A stretch of 39,688 nucleotides of DNA from Acidobacteriota bacterium (GCA_003223215.1 QHYH01000144.1:1-39688), one strand, 5' to 3'; shown: positions 15,543 through 25,568, counted from the first letter of the stretch. Program-made: numbers and translations. The notes: generated by a model from the letters alone, not told the origin.

Positions 15543-18500
15543 ATGCAGTGCAGTTGCTCGGAATCGCTGCACCCTATATCCATGACCTCATTCGCAGCTT
15601 TACAGCGCCTATACGACACAAATCGGTTTCTCGAGGCTTTCCATCAGAGTGCAGATTATTGGAACCCTGCCCGTCGCTTTGATGATCTTTCCTGTGACGA
15701 GTTGATTTTAGGCGGCAGACTTGCCGCACGCCTCGGTGGCCGGCGTCTCTCGCGTTGGCTCCTGCGCTCCGCTTTCAACCGATACCCCTCTGAGCCGCGT
15801 GTTCGTTATTTCGCGTCACACCTCCACCGCCGCGGATGGAAGCTCTTCGAGCAATTGCGAGAATCGGAATCAAGTCCGGAGCTGCCCGGCGCTGACAGCC
15901 GCACCCAGGCAGATTGGCTGGCTACGCGCGCCCTACTTTGGGCTTCCGTTCGCGACTTTGCCGCGGCCCACCGCTGCATCGAGCGAGCCTCATTCTACAG
16001 GCCCAACGACAGCTGGGTTTTCTCTTGCCAAGCGGACGTATTTGGTTTGGAAGATCGCTGGGATGACGCCCTACGCTCCGCCGAACTCGCCTGGGAGATC
16101 AACCCGGGAGCGCCATATGTCGCGCATAGCCTCGGTCAGAGCCTCTTGAATTTGCGGCGTGTGAGGGAAGCCGCCGATCGATTGTCCGCAGCCGCTGAGA
16201 GCTGCCAGTCCTTCGAGGTCGCGAGTGGAGCCTGCTGGCATCTTTGCGCGCTCGCCGAAACGTTCGAAGGCGACGACCGGCGGCGCACCATGAGTCGTGC
16301 ACGCGCATTGGCCGGCAATCTCGCGTCTCTGGCGCCCCTGGCGGACCGCGAAACCCGCGCTCTGGTGGCTCGAGTTTGGCTCGACATTGCCCAACAGGAT
16401 GACGACCACGACGCCACGGAGCGCTGGTCATACGAAGCTCGCTCTCCGTTCCATCGCGCGGTCATGAAGAATCTTCGTGCAAATCCTAACGGACTCCGCG
16501 TCCGTCTGCCGTTCCGCTGTGGCATTCAAAAGCATGACGCATGCCTGCCCACGAGCGTTGCCTCCGCACTCGAAGCTATGGGAACCCACATAGATCCCGA
16601 TGTAATGGCCTCGGAGATTACTTTCGGAGGAACGCCAGAATGGGCAGCCGCCGAATGGCTTGAGAATCGCGGGTTTTGCGTTCGCTACTTTCCCGCCACT
16701 CCGGACACTGCCGCGCGACTAGTTAAGAACGGCATTGCTTTCATCATGACCCTGGAGGGTGACGCCAGCGCACATGCGGTGGCCGTTGTGGGCATTGACG
16801 AAGCTGCTGGAACTCTCATCGTCCACGATCCGCAATCCTTTCGTACTTCCGAATACCTTTCAGAATACATCGGGCACGGCGAAGCGCCTCTCGGCCCCAA
16901 GGCTATGGCCGTAGTTGCACCCGCGCAATTGCCGCTGCTCGAGCGCCTGCTCCCGGAGGCTGATTCGGAAGCCATCGCGGCTACCGAGCGCCACCATCAA
17001 CTTGTTACCCTGCACGGACCCGCTGCCACCCGCGAACTCGTTCAGGATTTCGCCAAGCGCTACCCTTCGCATCCAGTTACCCGGTTGCTCGTTGCCATGC
17101 AGGCGACGCACGACGGGCAATTAGGCGCTGCTTTGCGTGACCTTCAGGACCTGCTAAGGGCATTCCCAAACTCCGCTTTTGTTCGCTCGAGGATTCTTTC
17201 CGCCTGCCGGTCGCTCGGCAACACCGCCCTTACTCGCGAGACCTTAGCAACCGTCGTCCACCGAGGTGTAGTCCCTGGAATCGAGTCTCAGCAGAACTGG
17301 TTGTATCCGCCCGGCCATTACGTAGCCGAATACGCCGACCTCCTGCGCCAGTCCGCGGAGACACGGGACATCGCGCTCTCATTACTACACGGCGTACTCG
17401 TACGTGAACAAACCTGCGCGTTCGCTTGGCATGTCCTTGGCGAAGTTTTCTCGAGCGAGATGGACACCAGCGGAGCACTGCTTGCTTATCGCATTGCGGC
17501 TTGTCTTGCTGATAGTTGGGAGCATTATGCTCGCGCTTACTGCGATGCGCTCGGCAATTGCGGCCGCATAGAAGACGGTTTGAGGTGGCTCGAGGAGCGT
17601 GTTCGCCGTTTTGGCTCTTCTTCGCGGGCCGTCTCCACATGGACCACGTGGATTGGCGCGCTCGAACAGTGGGGGCGCCCGCAAGAAGCGTTGCGGGCGA
17701 CAGAAGAGTCGCTGAATCGCTACCCGGACTCTGCCGCATTGCTGGCCTTCGTGGTCCCATTTACCGCGCGCATGGGCCAATGGGAGCGCGCGGAGGCCTT
17801 GTTGGGCCGCTTGGCTGCCGCGGGAAACTCCGCCTTGTTTCACAAGGCGGCTGTGGCTTTCTATCGCATGCGTGGCGATCTCGAAAAATCCATTCAGCAC
17901 GCCTATGATTGCGTAAGTGAATCGCCACTTTCCACCGAGGCTTACGGCGACTTACTTCAACTCATTGCTAAACGCGACGGCGCTGTTGCTGCCGTGGATT
18001 TGGCCTCCCGCTGGCTTGCCGATCATCGCGGCCATGACGGATTCGAGCAACTCTATTCGCAGCAACTGGATCGCGTGGCCTTTTCGCGGTTCAGAAAATA
18101 CTCGCTCCTGCTTCGCCGCTCCAGGCGCAATCCCCAAGATGGCTGGACCTGGCGTGAGTTGGTATTCTTATGCTGCCTCGAATACCGATCTGCGGATGAT
18201 CGGCGGCGTGGCAGACTAGCTGCTCGCATCCATAAGTTCCTTCAACAATGCCGGCGAATCTCACCGGAAGCCGCAGCCACTCTGCGAGCGCAAGCCCTTT
18301 GGTCTGAAGCTTGCGGTAAATGGTCTGAAGCCCTCGAGGGCTGGTCGCAATCCATCCGTCGGGAACCGGAAAGCCTCTATGCCCACGAGCACGCGCTGAA
18401 TTGTTTAGCGAGGTTTGAGGCTGCGGAGCGAAAGCGTGCCTGGGAGGAAATCTCCGCGCTCCTGCCAAGGTACTCGGGCCGCTTGTTCGCGGCTCGCTAC

Positions 18501-20765
18501 AACGCCATGCGCGCTGCCGAAATGTTTGGCTTCACTCTGGCTGAGCAAAGCGTTTCCCGGTGGGCAACTCTCCGCGCCGATGACCCAGAAGTGTTGGAAG
18601 CCAGGGTCGATCTTTTGTTGGAGCACGGTCATGGTCGCACTGACGCCGAGCGCGCCCTCGAAATTCTGCAGCCCGCCGTAGAACGCCATCCCTATCACAT
18701 CGGTCTCCGCTCTTCCTTAGCGAATGCGCTACACAAGCTGGGCAAGTTCGGGGAAGCCGAGCAAGTCCTAGCCGACCTCGTTCGCCGTCATCCGGATGAC
18801 TCTCCTGCACACATCCAATTGGCCCGTGTTCATGAACAGGGTGGCCAGCTTGACAAAGCCTTGCAGGTACTCGAATCCGCCAGCCAGCGCGATCCCCAAA
18901 ATACCGATCTCTGGGACGTGCGCGCGCAGATGCTCATTCATGCCCGGCGTTTTAAGGAAGCCAATTCTGCCGTCCGCGATGGACTGTCGCGGTTCCCTAG
19001 GCATGTTCATTGGCGGGAGCGAGCCATCAGGCTCCTGCTGGATTGCGGGCAGCCCGAGGACGCCATCGAAGCTGCCCGCGAGGGCGTTCGTGTGTATCCT
19101 CGCGGGGCTTACTTGTGGTTTCTTCTAGGCACAACCCTTAACGACTTAAGACGCTTCGCTACACACGGCGAGATTGAGAAGTGCCTGCGGCATAGCCTCG
19201 CGCTCGATCAGGGCTTGTTCGCACCAGCCGATCGGCTTGCTATTTTTCTCGTCGAGCAGCGCCGTTATGCCGAAGCTGAGCAAGTGATGCTTTGCGTTCG
19301 CGAACGCCTCAGCGATCCTACTCCGGCGAACGGTCGTCTGGCTTGGATTCACCACCAACAGGGCAAAAAAGAGGAAGCGCGCAATGAACTGGCCTCCTTG
19401 TTACGCGCTGTCCCTTCCTATCTCTGGGGCTGGATGGTTTTGCACGACGCGCTGGTCGCGGACCAGGCTTGGGACGATGCTCGCACGATTTTCATCAGCA
19501 CACCCACTGAGCTTCAGACGCACATGCGGTTCCGTCGCCAACGTCTAGTTCTGCTGGAGAAAGCCGGCCTTTCCCCCGCCGAACTCGATTCTGAATGGAA
19601 TGCCTTGCTCCAGGATTTTCCAGAAGACCTGGCTGTCCACCTGCAACGCTATGACTCACTTCGGTCCGCCAAACGGATGCCGGAGGCGGCCAAGGTGCTC
19701 GAACTGGCCCGGGCCCGCTACCCGGAAAATCTGTTCGTGCTTGCTCGCTTCGTCGAAGTGCTGGCGCAGGATCAACAACGCAAAGCTGAAGCCATCCACA
19801 CCTTACTGACGATTTTCTTTGCTGACGGCGAAGATCCTTCGTGGGCTGTGGATTACGCCTGGGGAGCCGCAAAGGTCGCCAAGTGGCAACACCAGGGTTA
19901 TGAGCAGGCGCGTGAGCTCTTGCGACAGGGTTCGCGTCCCACGCCGCGGGCATTATCTCAGTTGTCTTCCTACGCCCTCGTGCATTATGGAACCTTCAAA
20001 CAAAGGCTCCAGCCACGCTGGCGCACATGGTTCCCAGACCGCGGGGCTAGCGAGATCCTCGCAATGCTCAATTTCGTCGATTCCTCGGTGTGGGCAAACG
20101 GAACGTATCGCACGATCCTCTTGCGTCACCTCTGCGATTTCGGTTACCACCGCGCTGTCGTCAGGTACTGGAGGAGGCACAAGCCGCTGGTTGAGGCCGA
20201 TGTTCTATCCTGGTCGGAAACCGCACGGGCCCTTGTTGCGCTGAAGAAAAACAAATTCGCCCGCCAACATCTGGCCGATTGGCGCTCGCGAACCGGAGTT
20301 CCCATGTGGGCTGTCGCAAATTATGTCATGTGCTTTTCGCCCCGTCGTCGCTCCCATTTGCGCGAGCTGGTCTCCTCTTGTCGCGATGCCTTGGCCGGGC
20401 TCCCACACGACCATTGCGCCAAATATCTCGTGCACAGGCAGGCCGAAGCCTGTGCCTTGTTAGGTGATCAGGCTGGTTTTCAGCAGGTTTGGCTGAAACA
20501 CGGCAATTATCTGACCAGCAAACTCGAACAGAACGAATGGTTTGACTCGCGCAGCAAGCATTTGCTGACCGATCTACCGGTAATGGCCCGTGCGTTGCAA
20601 CAAAGCGAGCTCCCGTTGTACCAACAAACCCTGCGAAGCGTGCGCTGGAGACGCATGTTCGGCGGATTTCACCTGGCAGACCACAGCAGAATGCCTACAT
20701 GGCGGTGGTTCTGGTGGATCCTCTTCTGGTTAGCTCTCTCCATGTCCATGCTGCGGAGCCACTAA
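15543..20765 (+). CDS. Giant TPR protein with embedded C39-like peptidase domain and C-terminal TM
   Basis: 1740 residues. Helical TPR-like repeats run from the N-terminus to about 310. A C39-like papain-fold domain spans about 318-450: FRCGIQKHDACLPTSVASAL places Gln329 and Cys334, SAHAVAVVGID His411, and LIVHDPQS Asp429. These are the oxyanion Gln and Cys-His-Asp triad of peptidase C39 (IPR005074-like). TPR repeats resume to about 1500 (for example LANALHKLGKFGEAEQVLAD and a pair near 1115-1190). The last 22 residues (WRWFWWILFWLALSMSML) form a membrane segment, so most of the protein probably sits on one side of a membrane. C39 domains usually belong to bacteriocin ABC exporters; here no ABC or transporter part exists. 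Start 15543 or 15582. Function unknown; scaffold-linked peptidase is inference. Confidence 0.88.
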   Translation: MQCSCSESLHPISMTSFAALQRLYDTNRFLEAFHQSADYWNPARRFDDLSCDELILGGRLAARLGGRRLSRWLLRSAFNRYPSEPRVRYFASHLHRRGWKLFEQLRESESSPELPGADSRTQADWLATRALLWASVRDFAAAHRCIERASFYRPNDSWVFSCQADVFGLEDRWDDALRSAELAWEINPGAPYVAHSLGQSLLNLRRVREAADRLSAAAESCQSFEVASGACWHLCALAETFEGDDRRRTMSRARALAGNLASLAPLADRETRALVARVWLDIAQQDDDHDATERWSYEARSPFHRAVMKNLRANPNGLRVRLPFRCGIQKHDACLPTSVASALEAMGTHIDPDVMASEITFGGTPEWAAAEWLENRGFCVRYFPATPDTAARLVKNGIAFIMTLEGDASAHAVAVVGIDEAAGTLIVHDPQSFRTSEYLSEYIGHGEAPLGPKAMAVVAPAQLPLLERLLPEADSEAIAATERHHQLVTLHGPAATRELVQDFAKRYPSHPVTRLLVAMQATHDGQLGAALRDLQDLLRAFPNSAFVRSRILSACRSLGNTALTRETLATVVHRGVVPGIESQQNWLYPPGHYVAEYADLLRQSAETRDIALSLLHGVLVREQTCAFAWHVLGEVFSSEMDTSGALLAYRIAACLADSWEHYARAYCDALGNCGRIEDGLRWLEERVRRFGSSSRAVSTWTTWIGALEQWGRPQEALRATEESLNRYPDSAALLAFVVPFTARMGQWERAEALLGRLAAAGNSALFHKAAVAFYRMRGDLEKSIQHAYDCVSESPLSTEAYGDLLQLIAKRDGAVAAVDLASRWLADHRGHDGFEQLYSQQLDRVAFSRFRKYSLLLRRSRRNPQDGWTWRELVFLCCLEYRSADDRRRGRLAARIHKFLQQCRRISPEAAATLRAQALWSEACGKWSEALEGWSQSIRREPESLYAHEHALNCLARFEAAERKRAWEEISALLPRYSGRLFAARYNAMRAAEMFGFTLAEQSVSRWATLRADDPEVLEARVDLLLEHGHGRTDAERALEILQPAVERHPYHIGLRSSLANALHKLGKFGEAEQVLADLVRRHPDDSPAHIQLARVHEQGGQLDKALQVLESASQRDPQNTDLWDVRAQMLIHARRFKEANSAVRDGLSRFPRHVHWRERAIRLLLDCGQPEDAIEAAREGVRVYPRGAYLWFLLGTTLNDLRRFATHGEIEKCLRHSLALDQGLFAPADRLAIFLVEQRRYAEAEQVMLCVRERLSDPTPANGRLAWIHHQQGKKEEARNELASLLRAVPSYLWGWMVLHDALVADQAWDDARTIFISTPTELQTHMRFRRQRLVLLEKAGLSPAELDSEWNALLQDFPEDLAVHLQRYDSLRSAKRMPEAAKVLELARARYPENLFVLARFVEVLAQDQQRKAEAIHTLLTIFFADGEDPSWAVDYAWGAAKVAKWQHQGYEQARELLRQGSRPTPRALSQLSSYALVHYGTFKQRLQPRWRTWFPDRGASEILAMLNFVDSSVWANGTYRTILLRHLCDFGYHRAVVRYWRRHKPLVEADVLSWSETARALVALKKNKFARQHLADWRSRTGVPMWAVANYVMCFSPRRRSHLRELVSSCRDALAGLPHDHCAKYLVHRQAEACALLGDQAGFQQVWLKHGNYLTSKLEQNEWFDSRSKHLLTDLPVMARALQQSELPLYQQTLRSVRWRRMFGGFHLADHSRMPTWRWFWWILFWLALSMSMLRSH

Positions 20766-20789
20766 GCCGCCGCTATTAATCACGGCGGC
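20766..20789 (+). terminator. Stem-loop after the TPR/C39 gene
   Basis: GCCGCCG (20766-20772) pairs with CGGCGGC (20783-20789) around a 10-base loop, directly at the stop codon of the large gene. No T-run follows, so it is a weak terminator candidate. Confidence 0.4.
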
Positions 20790-21063
20790 CTGAAACCCTA
20801 ACTAGCTAGGTGTTAGCTTCCGGCTGACGAATTCCTGAAATACGTTGGCAAAAGCAGTTTCAACGACCCTGATCCCGGCGGTTTGAAACACAAACCCCAC
20901 GTTACGATTTTTTGCTGGACGGTAGGAGGTCGCAATTCCAGCCGCCGTCAGGTTTCCAAGGAAATTCGAATAGTTAGGCTGCCAGTTTCCGTTGTCGCCC
21001 TTGGCAAAGTCGTTCTCGGATCTGACCTCAAACTTTCAGACTCCAAACTCCTAACAACCCGGC

Positions 21064-21159
21064 TCATGGACGACGCTTTGTACCGATGACACCGTCCGGG
21101 CTGGTGAAGCAGAGAAAACCCAGAATGCTCACTGCGGCAATCATCAAAAACATTCCCAT
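21064..21159 (-). CDS. 31-residue membrane peptide
   Basis: The frame starts MGMFLMIAAVSILGFLCFTS and ends DGVIGTKRRP. It has one hydrophobic helix and a basic tail, so the C-terminus should face the cytoplasm. A very strong ribosome site (GAAGGAGG) lies 5 bases before the ATG. It overlaps the end of the broken sigma-factor gene and lies on the same strand, so it may be the surviving last member of that operon. No family recognised; small size limits confidence. Confidence 0.42.
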   Translation of the reverse strand: MGMFLMIAAVSILGFLCFTSPDGVIGTKRRP

Positions 21160-21919
21160 AAGTTCCTCCTTCGGCGGCAGAGCTGACTCATGCATTGCAG
21201 GTCAGGAGATTTTGCGTTACCGGCGATGGCTAAAATGTTGCGTCCGGATACGCGACGTGGCCTCATATAGCGCCTGACTGCCTGGCCGAGCTTCCTTCTC
21301 CCGTGAAAGACCCGCGCTTTAACGGCGCTAACCGAGAGTCCCATGCGGCGAGCGGTCTCTTGGGTGGTTAACTCACGGAGTTCCCGCAACTCGAGGGCTC
21401 TCCGAATTCCTGACCTCAACTGCGTCATCGCGGCCGCCAAAATTTGCGCCCCTTCCCGCTGTAAGTATCTGGCTTCGGAGTCTGGATTTGTGTCGGGCAC
21501 CTCCAGGCCAGGGGCTGTTCCTTCGCTGCTCGAATCGTCGATGTGTACCTCGCGCAGCGCGCGACCTCTCCGAAGCAACATAAGTGCCTCGTTGATGGCG
21601 ATGCGCGTCAACCAGGTGGAGAAGGAGATTTCCCTTCGAATTTGTGCAAGTAGACGAAGGCTTTTTGGAAAGTTTGCTGGACAACGTCTTCTGCGTCCTC
21701 CGGGACGCGTGTGTAGCGCAGCGCGAGCGCGAAAATCCTTGGCTGGTGTCGCTTGACAAGCGCTTCAAATGCCAGTTCCTCACCACTCTTGGCGGCAGCG
21801 ACAAGCGCTTCTTGCTTTGGCGGATCTTTGAAGGTAGCGAGCTTGGTTTCAGGTTTGCTGCCGTCTTCCGCCAGGCTGGATCGCATGGTGCTGCTCTCCT
21901 TATCGGTTTCAAATGGCAT
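21144..21919 (-). pseudogene. ECF-type sigma-70 factor, one-base frameshift
   Basis: The first frame (21608-21919) holds sigma region 2: AFEALVKRHQPRIFALALRY, EDAEDVVQQTFQKAFVYLHK, FEGKSP. The family continuation FSTWLTRIAINEALMLLRR is in the next frame (21144-21611), followed by region 4: LELRELRELTTQETARRMGL and SVSAVKARVFHGRRKL. One base is missing between TCT and TTC near 21620. Joined, the protein would be about 255 residues, of the ECF subgroup common in Acidobacteriota. It follows the decayed RsbW-like gene by 8 bases, so the two were an operon. It would lack region 4 if the frameshift is real. Confidence 0.85.
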
Positions 21920-21926
21920 ACCGTCT

Positions 21927-22396
21927 TCAAGCGGCTTGCCGCTGCTGCTCGCCGCCTGCCTTTGCCTTCATCGCGACAACGGCAACTCCGCGACCAGGGC
22001 GGCTCGCTTGCGTGTCGTGGGCCGATGCGGTGCTGTCTTGTAACTCGGCTCCCGGATTGCGCGCCGGCCCTTTCCGCATGTGAACCTCGGTGCCTCCGCG
22101 TTTAAAGGAGACTTCAATCCATTGCCGACTTCATGAGGTGGATGCCCCAGCCGTGTTCGCCTCCAGCCCCTCCGGCGCCACAGGGTCGGCGGCGGCCAGT
22201 CGGGTCAGATCCTTTTCCTCGTCCAGCAAATACCCGTCGCGGGGCCGGCTTCACATTCGCAGTGTGTGCGCGGTATTCACGACGCGACCTCCCGATCAGC
22301 CTCGGTGCCAGCCAAAGGTCATAGCGAATCCATTGCGGCCGCGCAGCACGCCCGACCACTTTTTCCCTTGGGGACGAAAGCGAGAACGAGTGACAT
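21927..22396 (-). pseudogene. RsbW-like anti-sigma ATPase, multiply frameshifted
   Basis: The minus strand shows pieces of an HATPase_c_2 serine kinase in alternating frames: YDLWLA, GRGKGSDPT (relatives DEGKGFDP), LAAADPVAPEGLE, GEHGWGIHLMKSAMD, then after one extra T EVSFKRGGTEVHMRKGP. These are in the order of the G1 box and C-terminal strand of RsbW/SpoIIAB proteins, which bind and phosphorylate anti-sigma antagonists. At least three frame changes occur. ATG 22396 has an excellent ribosome site (AAAGGAGGGG), but the frame ends after 25 codons. The last frame stops at 21927, 8 bases before the sigma gene. Confidence 0.7.
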
Positions 22397-22665
22397 AGCC
22401 CCTCCTTTCAGATGCGCTGCGTTGCGACGATGATGGGAAAGCAAGGCGAGGACCAGGCTCTCGAAGTGTTCTGGCTTAAACGGAACTCCTTGATTTGCAA
22501 TGAGATAAGGGCGGGCTAAAGATTTTCGGCGGGTCCCGTGCCAGACCGCTACTGCCGGCTACGTGGGAAGGTGCCAGGTTGTTGGCGCGGAAAGCCATCG
22601 GCTATGCAGGCGGCACCGGGCTAGGCGAGTCATACCTTAACGCGGGAGGAGGGAAGCAGCCGACT

Positions 22666-23781
22666 CTACTCGAACTGTAGCACCACAATCTCCGGATTCG
22701 ATCCGAGTCGCAGCGGTGGCCCCCACGTACCGGCTCCACTCGAAGTGAAAACCTGCATCTCCCCTATTCGGCTGAGGCCGTACACGAACTGGCGGTAAAT
22801 CCGTCGCGCTATCCAGCTCCAGGGTATGAACTGGCCAAGGTGTGTATGTCCTGAAAGTTGCAAAGAAACCCCGGCAGCCTCCGCAATTTCCGGATGATCG
22901 GGAGCATGCGTCAATAAAATGCTCGGACGGCCGCGATCCAAACGGATGCCTTGGAGCACCGACGCAAGGGATCTGCGATGCCACGCATTCCGGTACTGGA
23001 CACCAAGAATCTGCAAACCATCTACTTCAACCTTTTCGTTGTTGAGCACGCGTACGCCAGCCGCCGCAATAGCATGGAGATATTTGCTGTCGTCCCGAAA
23101 TTGCTCATGATTTCCAGCGACGAAATACACACCGTGTGGCGCAGTTAACTGGTTCAATGGCTCCGCCGCTTGAACGGCGTCGATGGCCGTGCCGTCATAC
23201 AAATCGCCGGCAATAAAAATTGCGTGCGGCTTTTCGTTCAAAATCTTGGCAACCATACGCCGCAGAAAACCGGCGTTTCGCACATGTCCCAGATGCAAAT
23301 CGCTAATTAGCGCTGCTTTTCGCCCACGCCACGCGTCCGGCAAGTTCGCGAGCCGCACTGTAGTTCGCGTGACGCGCGTCCAACTTGCGTTGAAAACCCC
23401 GTAGAGTCCGGTTGCTAGCGCAACCGCGAACAGCGCTTCGACACTTCGATGGAAGTTCGGGTGCAGCCCCGCCAAAAGTCCAACCGCGAGAACCATCCAG
23501 GAGCAAACCGAGGCAATGAAAAGGAAGCTCAGCAAACCTGCCCAAACCGCGGCAATCCTGTAGACGACACGCACAAAAGCATTTGTATAGCGAAAAGCGA
23601 GCAGCGAAGCCGGAATGAATGTTGCGGACAGAACTCCGAGGACCAGCTTGATCCACAGTGGTCCAGGGATACGGGCGTTTGCAGACGAAAATGTCCACGT
23701 CTCATACAGGAAGAAATGCGTCAAAAAAAGAACCGCCTGCAGAATGACAACAAAAACGATTACGCCCTTTGAAAGTTTCAC
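22666..23781 (-). CDS. Membrane-anchored metallophosphoesterase (YaeI-like)
   Basis: 371 residues. The first 135 hold about four membrane helices (VIVFVVILQAVLFLTHFFLY; LWIKLVLGVLSATFIPASLL; WAGLLSFLFIASVCSWMVLA; ALFAVALATGLYGVF). The calcineurin-like phosphoesterase domain follows with all metal motifs: ALISDLHLGH (Asp161, His163), GDLYD (about 192), GNHEQ (about 223), LLTHAPDHP (His292) and SGHTHLGQF (about 310-318). Relatives such as YkuE/YaeI act on phospholipid or UDP-lipid phosphates at the membrane. The start is a GTG at 23781, as no in-frame ATG precedes it. It stands alone; no neighbour suggests the substrate. Confidence 0.9.
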   Translation of the reverse strand: MKLSKGVIVFVVILQAVLFLTHFFLYETWTFSSANARIPGPLWIKLVLGVLSATFIPASLLAFRYTNAFVRVVYRIAAVWAGLLSFLFIASVCSWMVLAVGLLAGLHPNFHRSVEALFAVALATGLYGVFNASWTRVTRTTVRLANLPDAWRGRKAALISDLHLGHVRNAGFLRRMVAKILNEKPHAIFIAGDLYDGTAIDAVQAAEPLNQLTAPHGVYFVAGNHEQFRDDSKYLHAIAAAGVRVLNNEKVEVDGLQILGVQYRNAWHRRSLASVLQGIRLDRGRPSILLTHAPDHPEIAEAAGVSLQLSGHTHLGQFIPWSWIARRIYRQFVYGLSRIGEMQVFTSSGAGTWGPPLRLGSNPEIVVLQFE

Positions 23782-24122
23782 GCTCCATTCGATTCCGCAG
23801 CCGGGTAGATCGTTATAATTTGGTCCGTTCGACGCCTGCGGTCCGCCAATGCCGGCCTGGAACTCCTGGTAGAACGTGCGAGCGCGGTCTGGTCCTGCGA
23901 CCCCAACACATGGCGAGGACCCTTGGCGTGCCGGTCGCTTCTCCTAACAAGTGCCGCTTCCGCGGCGCTGATAAGATTCGTAGGCCGGGTTGTGACGCAC
24001 CGTTTGTCTCAAGGAAGGGTTCACTCTCTAGGAATTCTGGCCTGACCCTGCCAGCTCTGGATAAGGCTTAGGGCCGCATGATTTGTTTGCGCAAGATCAA
24101 ATCACGCATGGCACCGGGCGCT
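23782..24122. other. Intergenic stretch, no gene seen
   Basis: 340 bp upstream of the phosphoesterase and downstream of the next minus-strand gene. Short frames only, without motif or ribosome site. Confidence 0.5.
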
Positions 24123-24557
24123 TCAAGAGAGAGAAACCGTGCTCGACGGGGGTTGCCAAGACTTGGCGCCTGGCGAGGAAAAGTGCCCTGGCTGAAACAC
24201 CAGAAACTTCCTCGCGGTCTTGGCAAACGCAGCGGGAAATTCGATAGCCAGCGCGACCAGCAGGCCAAATACGCTGCCCAACAGTGCAAAACCGAGGTTC
24301 TGGAGGGTGAACCAGAACGTGACTCCACCGATGGTCAATGCGTGGAGCGAACCAGCAGCCGAGTCGTGGGTCGCGGCCATGCCGGATCGAACGAAGCTCG
24401 GCACTACGACGCCAGCCAGAAACAGGGCGATCGTGACCCCGCCAAGGAGCTGCAGGACAGAAAGAACTCGTTGGATCTTCTCTATTTTCGCAGTGCTTCC
24501 CCCGTTTGTCGGCTTGACGGCGGAATGGTGGTGAGGTTGCTGCGCCCCATGGAACAT
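24123..24557 (-). CDS. Small membrane protein of unknown function
   Basis: A 144-residue protein starting MFHGAQQPHHHSAVKPTNGG. Two hydrophobic segments follow: VLSVLQLLGGVTIALFLAGV (about 36-55) and a longer region WFTLQNLGFALLGSVFGLLV (about 84-103). The end is serine/proline-rich. The start at 24557 is chosen because AAAGGAG sits 6 bases upstream; the longer frame to 24764 lacks a site and has an unconvincing N-terminus. The His-rich N-terminus (HGAQQPHHH) might bind metal, but that is a guess. No family recognised. Confidence 0.6.
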   Translation of the reverse strand: MFHGAQQPHHHSAVKPTNGGSTAKIEKIQRVLSVLQLLGGVTIALFLAGVVVPSFVRSGMAATHDSAAGSLHALTIGGVTFWFTLQNLGFALLGSVFGLLVALAIEFPAAFAKTARKFLVFQPGHFSSPGAKSWQPPSSTVSLS

Positions 24558-25115
24558 AAATGCTCCTTTCTGATCGCTGACATTTCCGTTCATTGGTTTT
24601 CTCAAGCACTCAGATGGCAGGAGACTTGCTGGGGGCTCGGAGGCGTTCGTGCTCGGGTACCAAAAGCCTTGAGCAGCGAACGCCTCGAGCGCTCCTGGGG
24701 AAGCATCTCTGCGTGCTGTTATCAAGGGGTTGCTAGCAGAAGGCTCGATATTCAGGTAATTCACTGAAGATCACCCACAAAAACGCCTTAGTTAGAGACC
24801 CTTTGGTTCTGCTGCACCTGGGCGTTTTCTATGGATTTGCGGGAACTCTCATTTGGAACCATCGTTTGCGAGGCTCAGATCCTATTTGCCGGTGCGCCAC
24901 TGGCTCGTCAGGGAAGGGAGCCTGCCGCACCGCGGATGGACGGAACTTAAACCGAGTGGGTTCTACCAGGTCCTGGCGCCCGACCAGGGTGGAAAGCAGT
25001 ACTGCCTGCAAATGGGCGGACGCCACAAAAACCTTGTGCGACAATCCCGTGCGCCAACAGAAGGCCAAGGAAGCCACGAACGATCGATGGAGAGTCCTGG
25101 CCAAATTCTCCTCCC
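24558..25115. other. 558-bp stretch without a supported gene
   Basis: Open frames on both strands are short, lack ribosome sites and show no recognisable motif. The minus-strand frame 24829-25119 is the longest but has unnatural composition. Nothing is called. Confidence 0.45.
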
Positions 25116-25568
25116 TCACTGGTCCACCAGATGATATCCACGGGTGTTACCATTGCTCGGCTCGACAAACTTTGTCATCTGATGGGTCTCGAAGTCGAGA
25201 ACCAAGCGAAATACAAACTTGACCGCGCCAGGGCTCGATTTGCTGGTTTGGTCTCCATTCTTGTCTGCGTAGAATTCGGTGACAGCTGTGAGGGTATGTT
25301 CGTCCCAATTTGTGACGGCGAACGTATTCGTGGACACAGTGACAGAATCCTTTGCACTGGCCTGCGCTTCCGTCAAGAAACACGCTCCGCTGCTGTCGCC
25401 TTTTGACACATCCTCTTGAGTCGTGACGTGAACACAGAACAGGCTCACCCCTTCGTGGGATTCCTTCCACTTGCCAACCGCGAAGGCGGCGTCCACACTT
25501 CCGTTGACAGTCTGGGCGTTTGCAGCTGCTGGTAAAACGAACAGAAGAGACAGCATAAGGTACTTCAT
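25116..25568 (-). CDS. Secreted hypothetical protein
   Basis: 150 residues with a textbook signal peptide: MKYLMLSLLFVLPAAANAQ. The mature part is rich in Thr, Ser and Val, with beta-like stretches (GVSLFCVHVTTQED, KFVFRLVLDFETHQMTKFVE) and two Cys (SLFCVHV, GACFLTE) that could form a disulfide in the periplasm. GGGAGG lies 8 bases before ATG 25568, which decides the start over the upstream TTG at 25598. No family recognised. Confidence 0.65.
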   Translation of the reverse strand: MKYLMLSLLFVLPAAANAQTVNGSVDAAFAVGKWKESHEGVSLFCVHVTTQEDVSKGDSSGACFLTEAQASAKDSVTVSTNTFAVTNWDEHTLTAVTEFYADKNGDQTSKSSPGAVKFVFRLVLDFETHQMTKFVEPSNGNTRGYHLVDQ

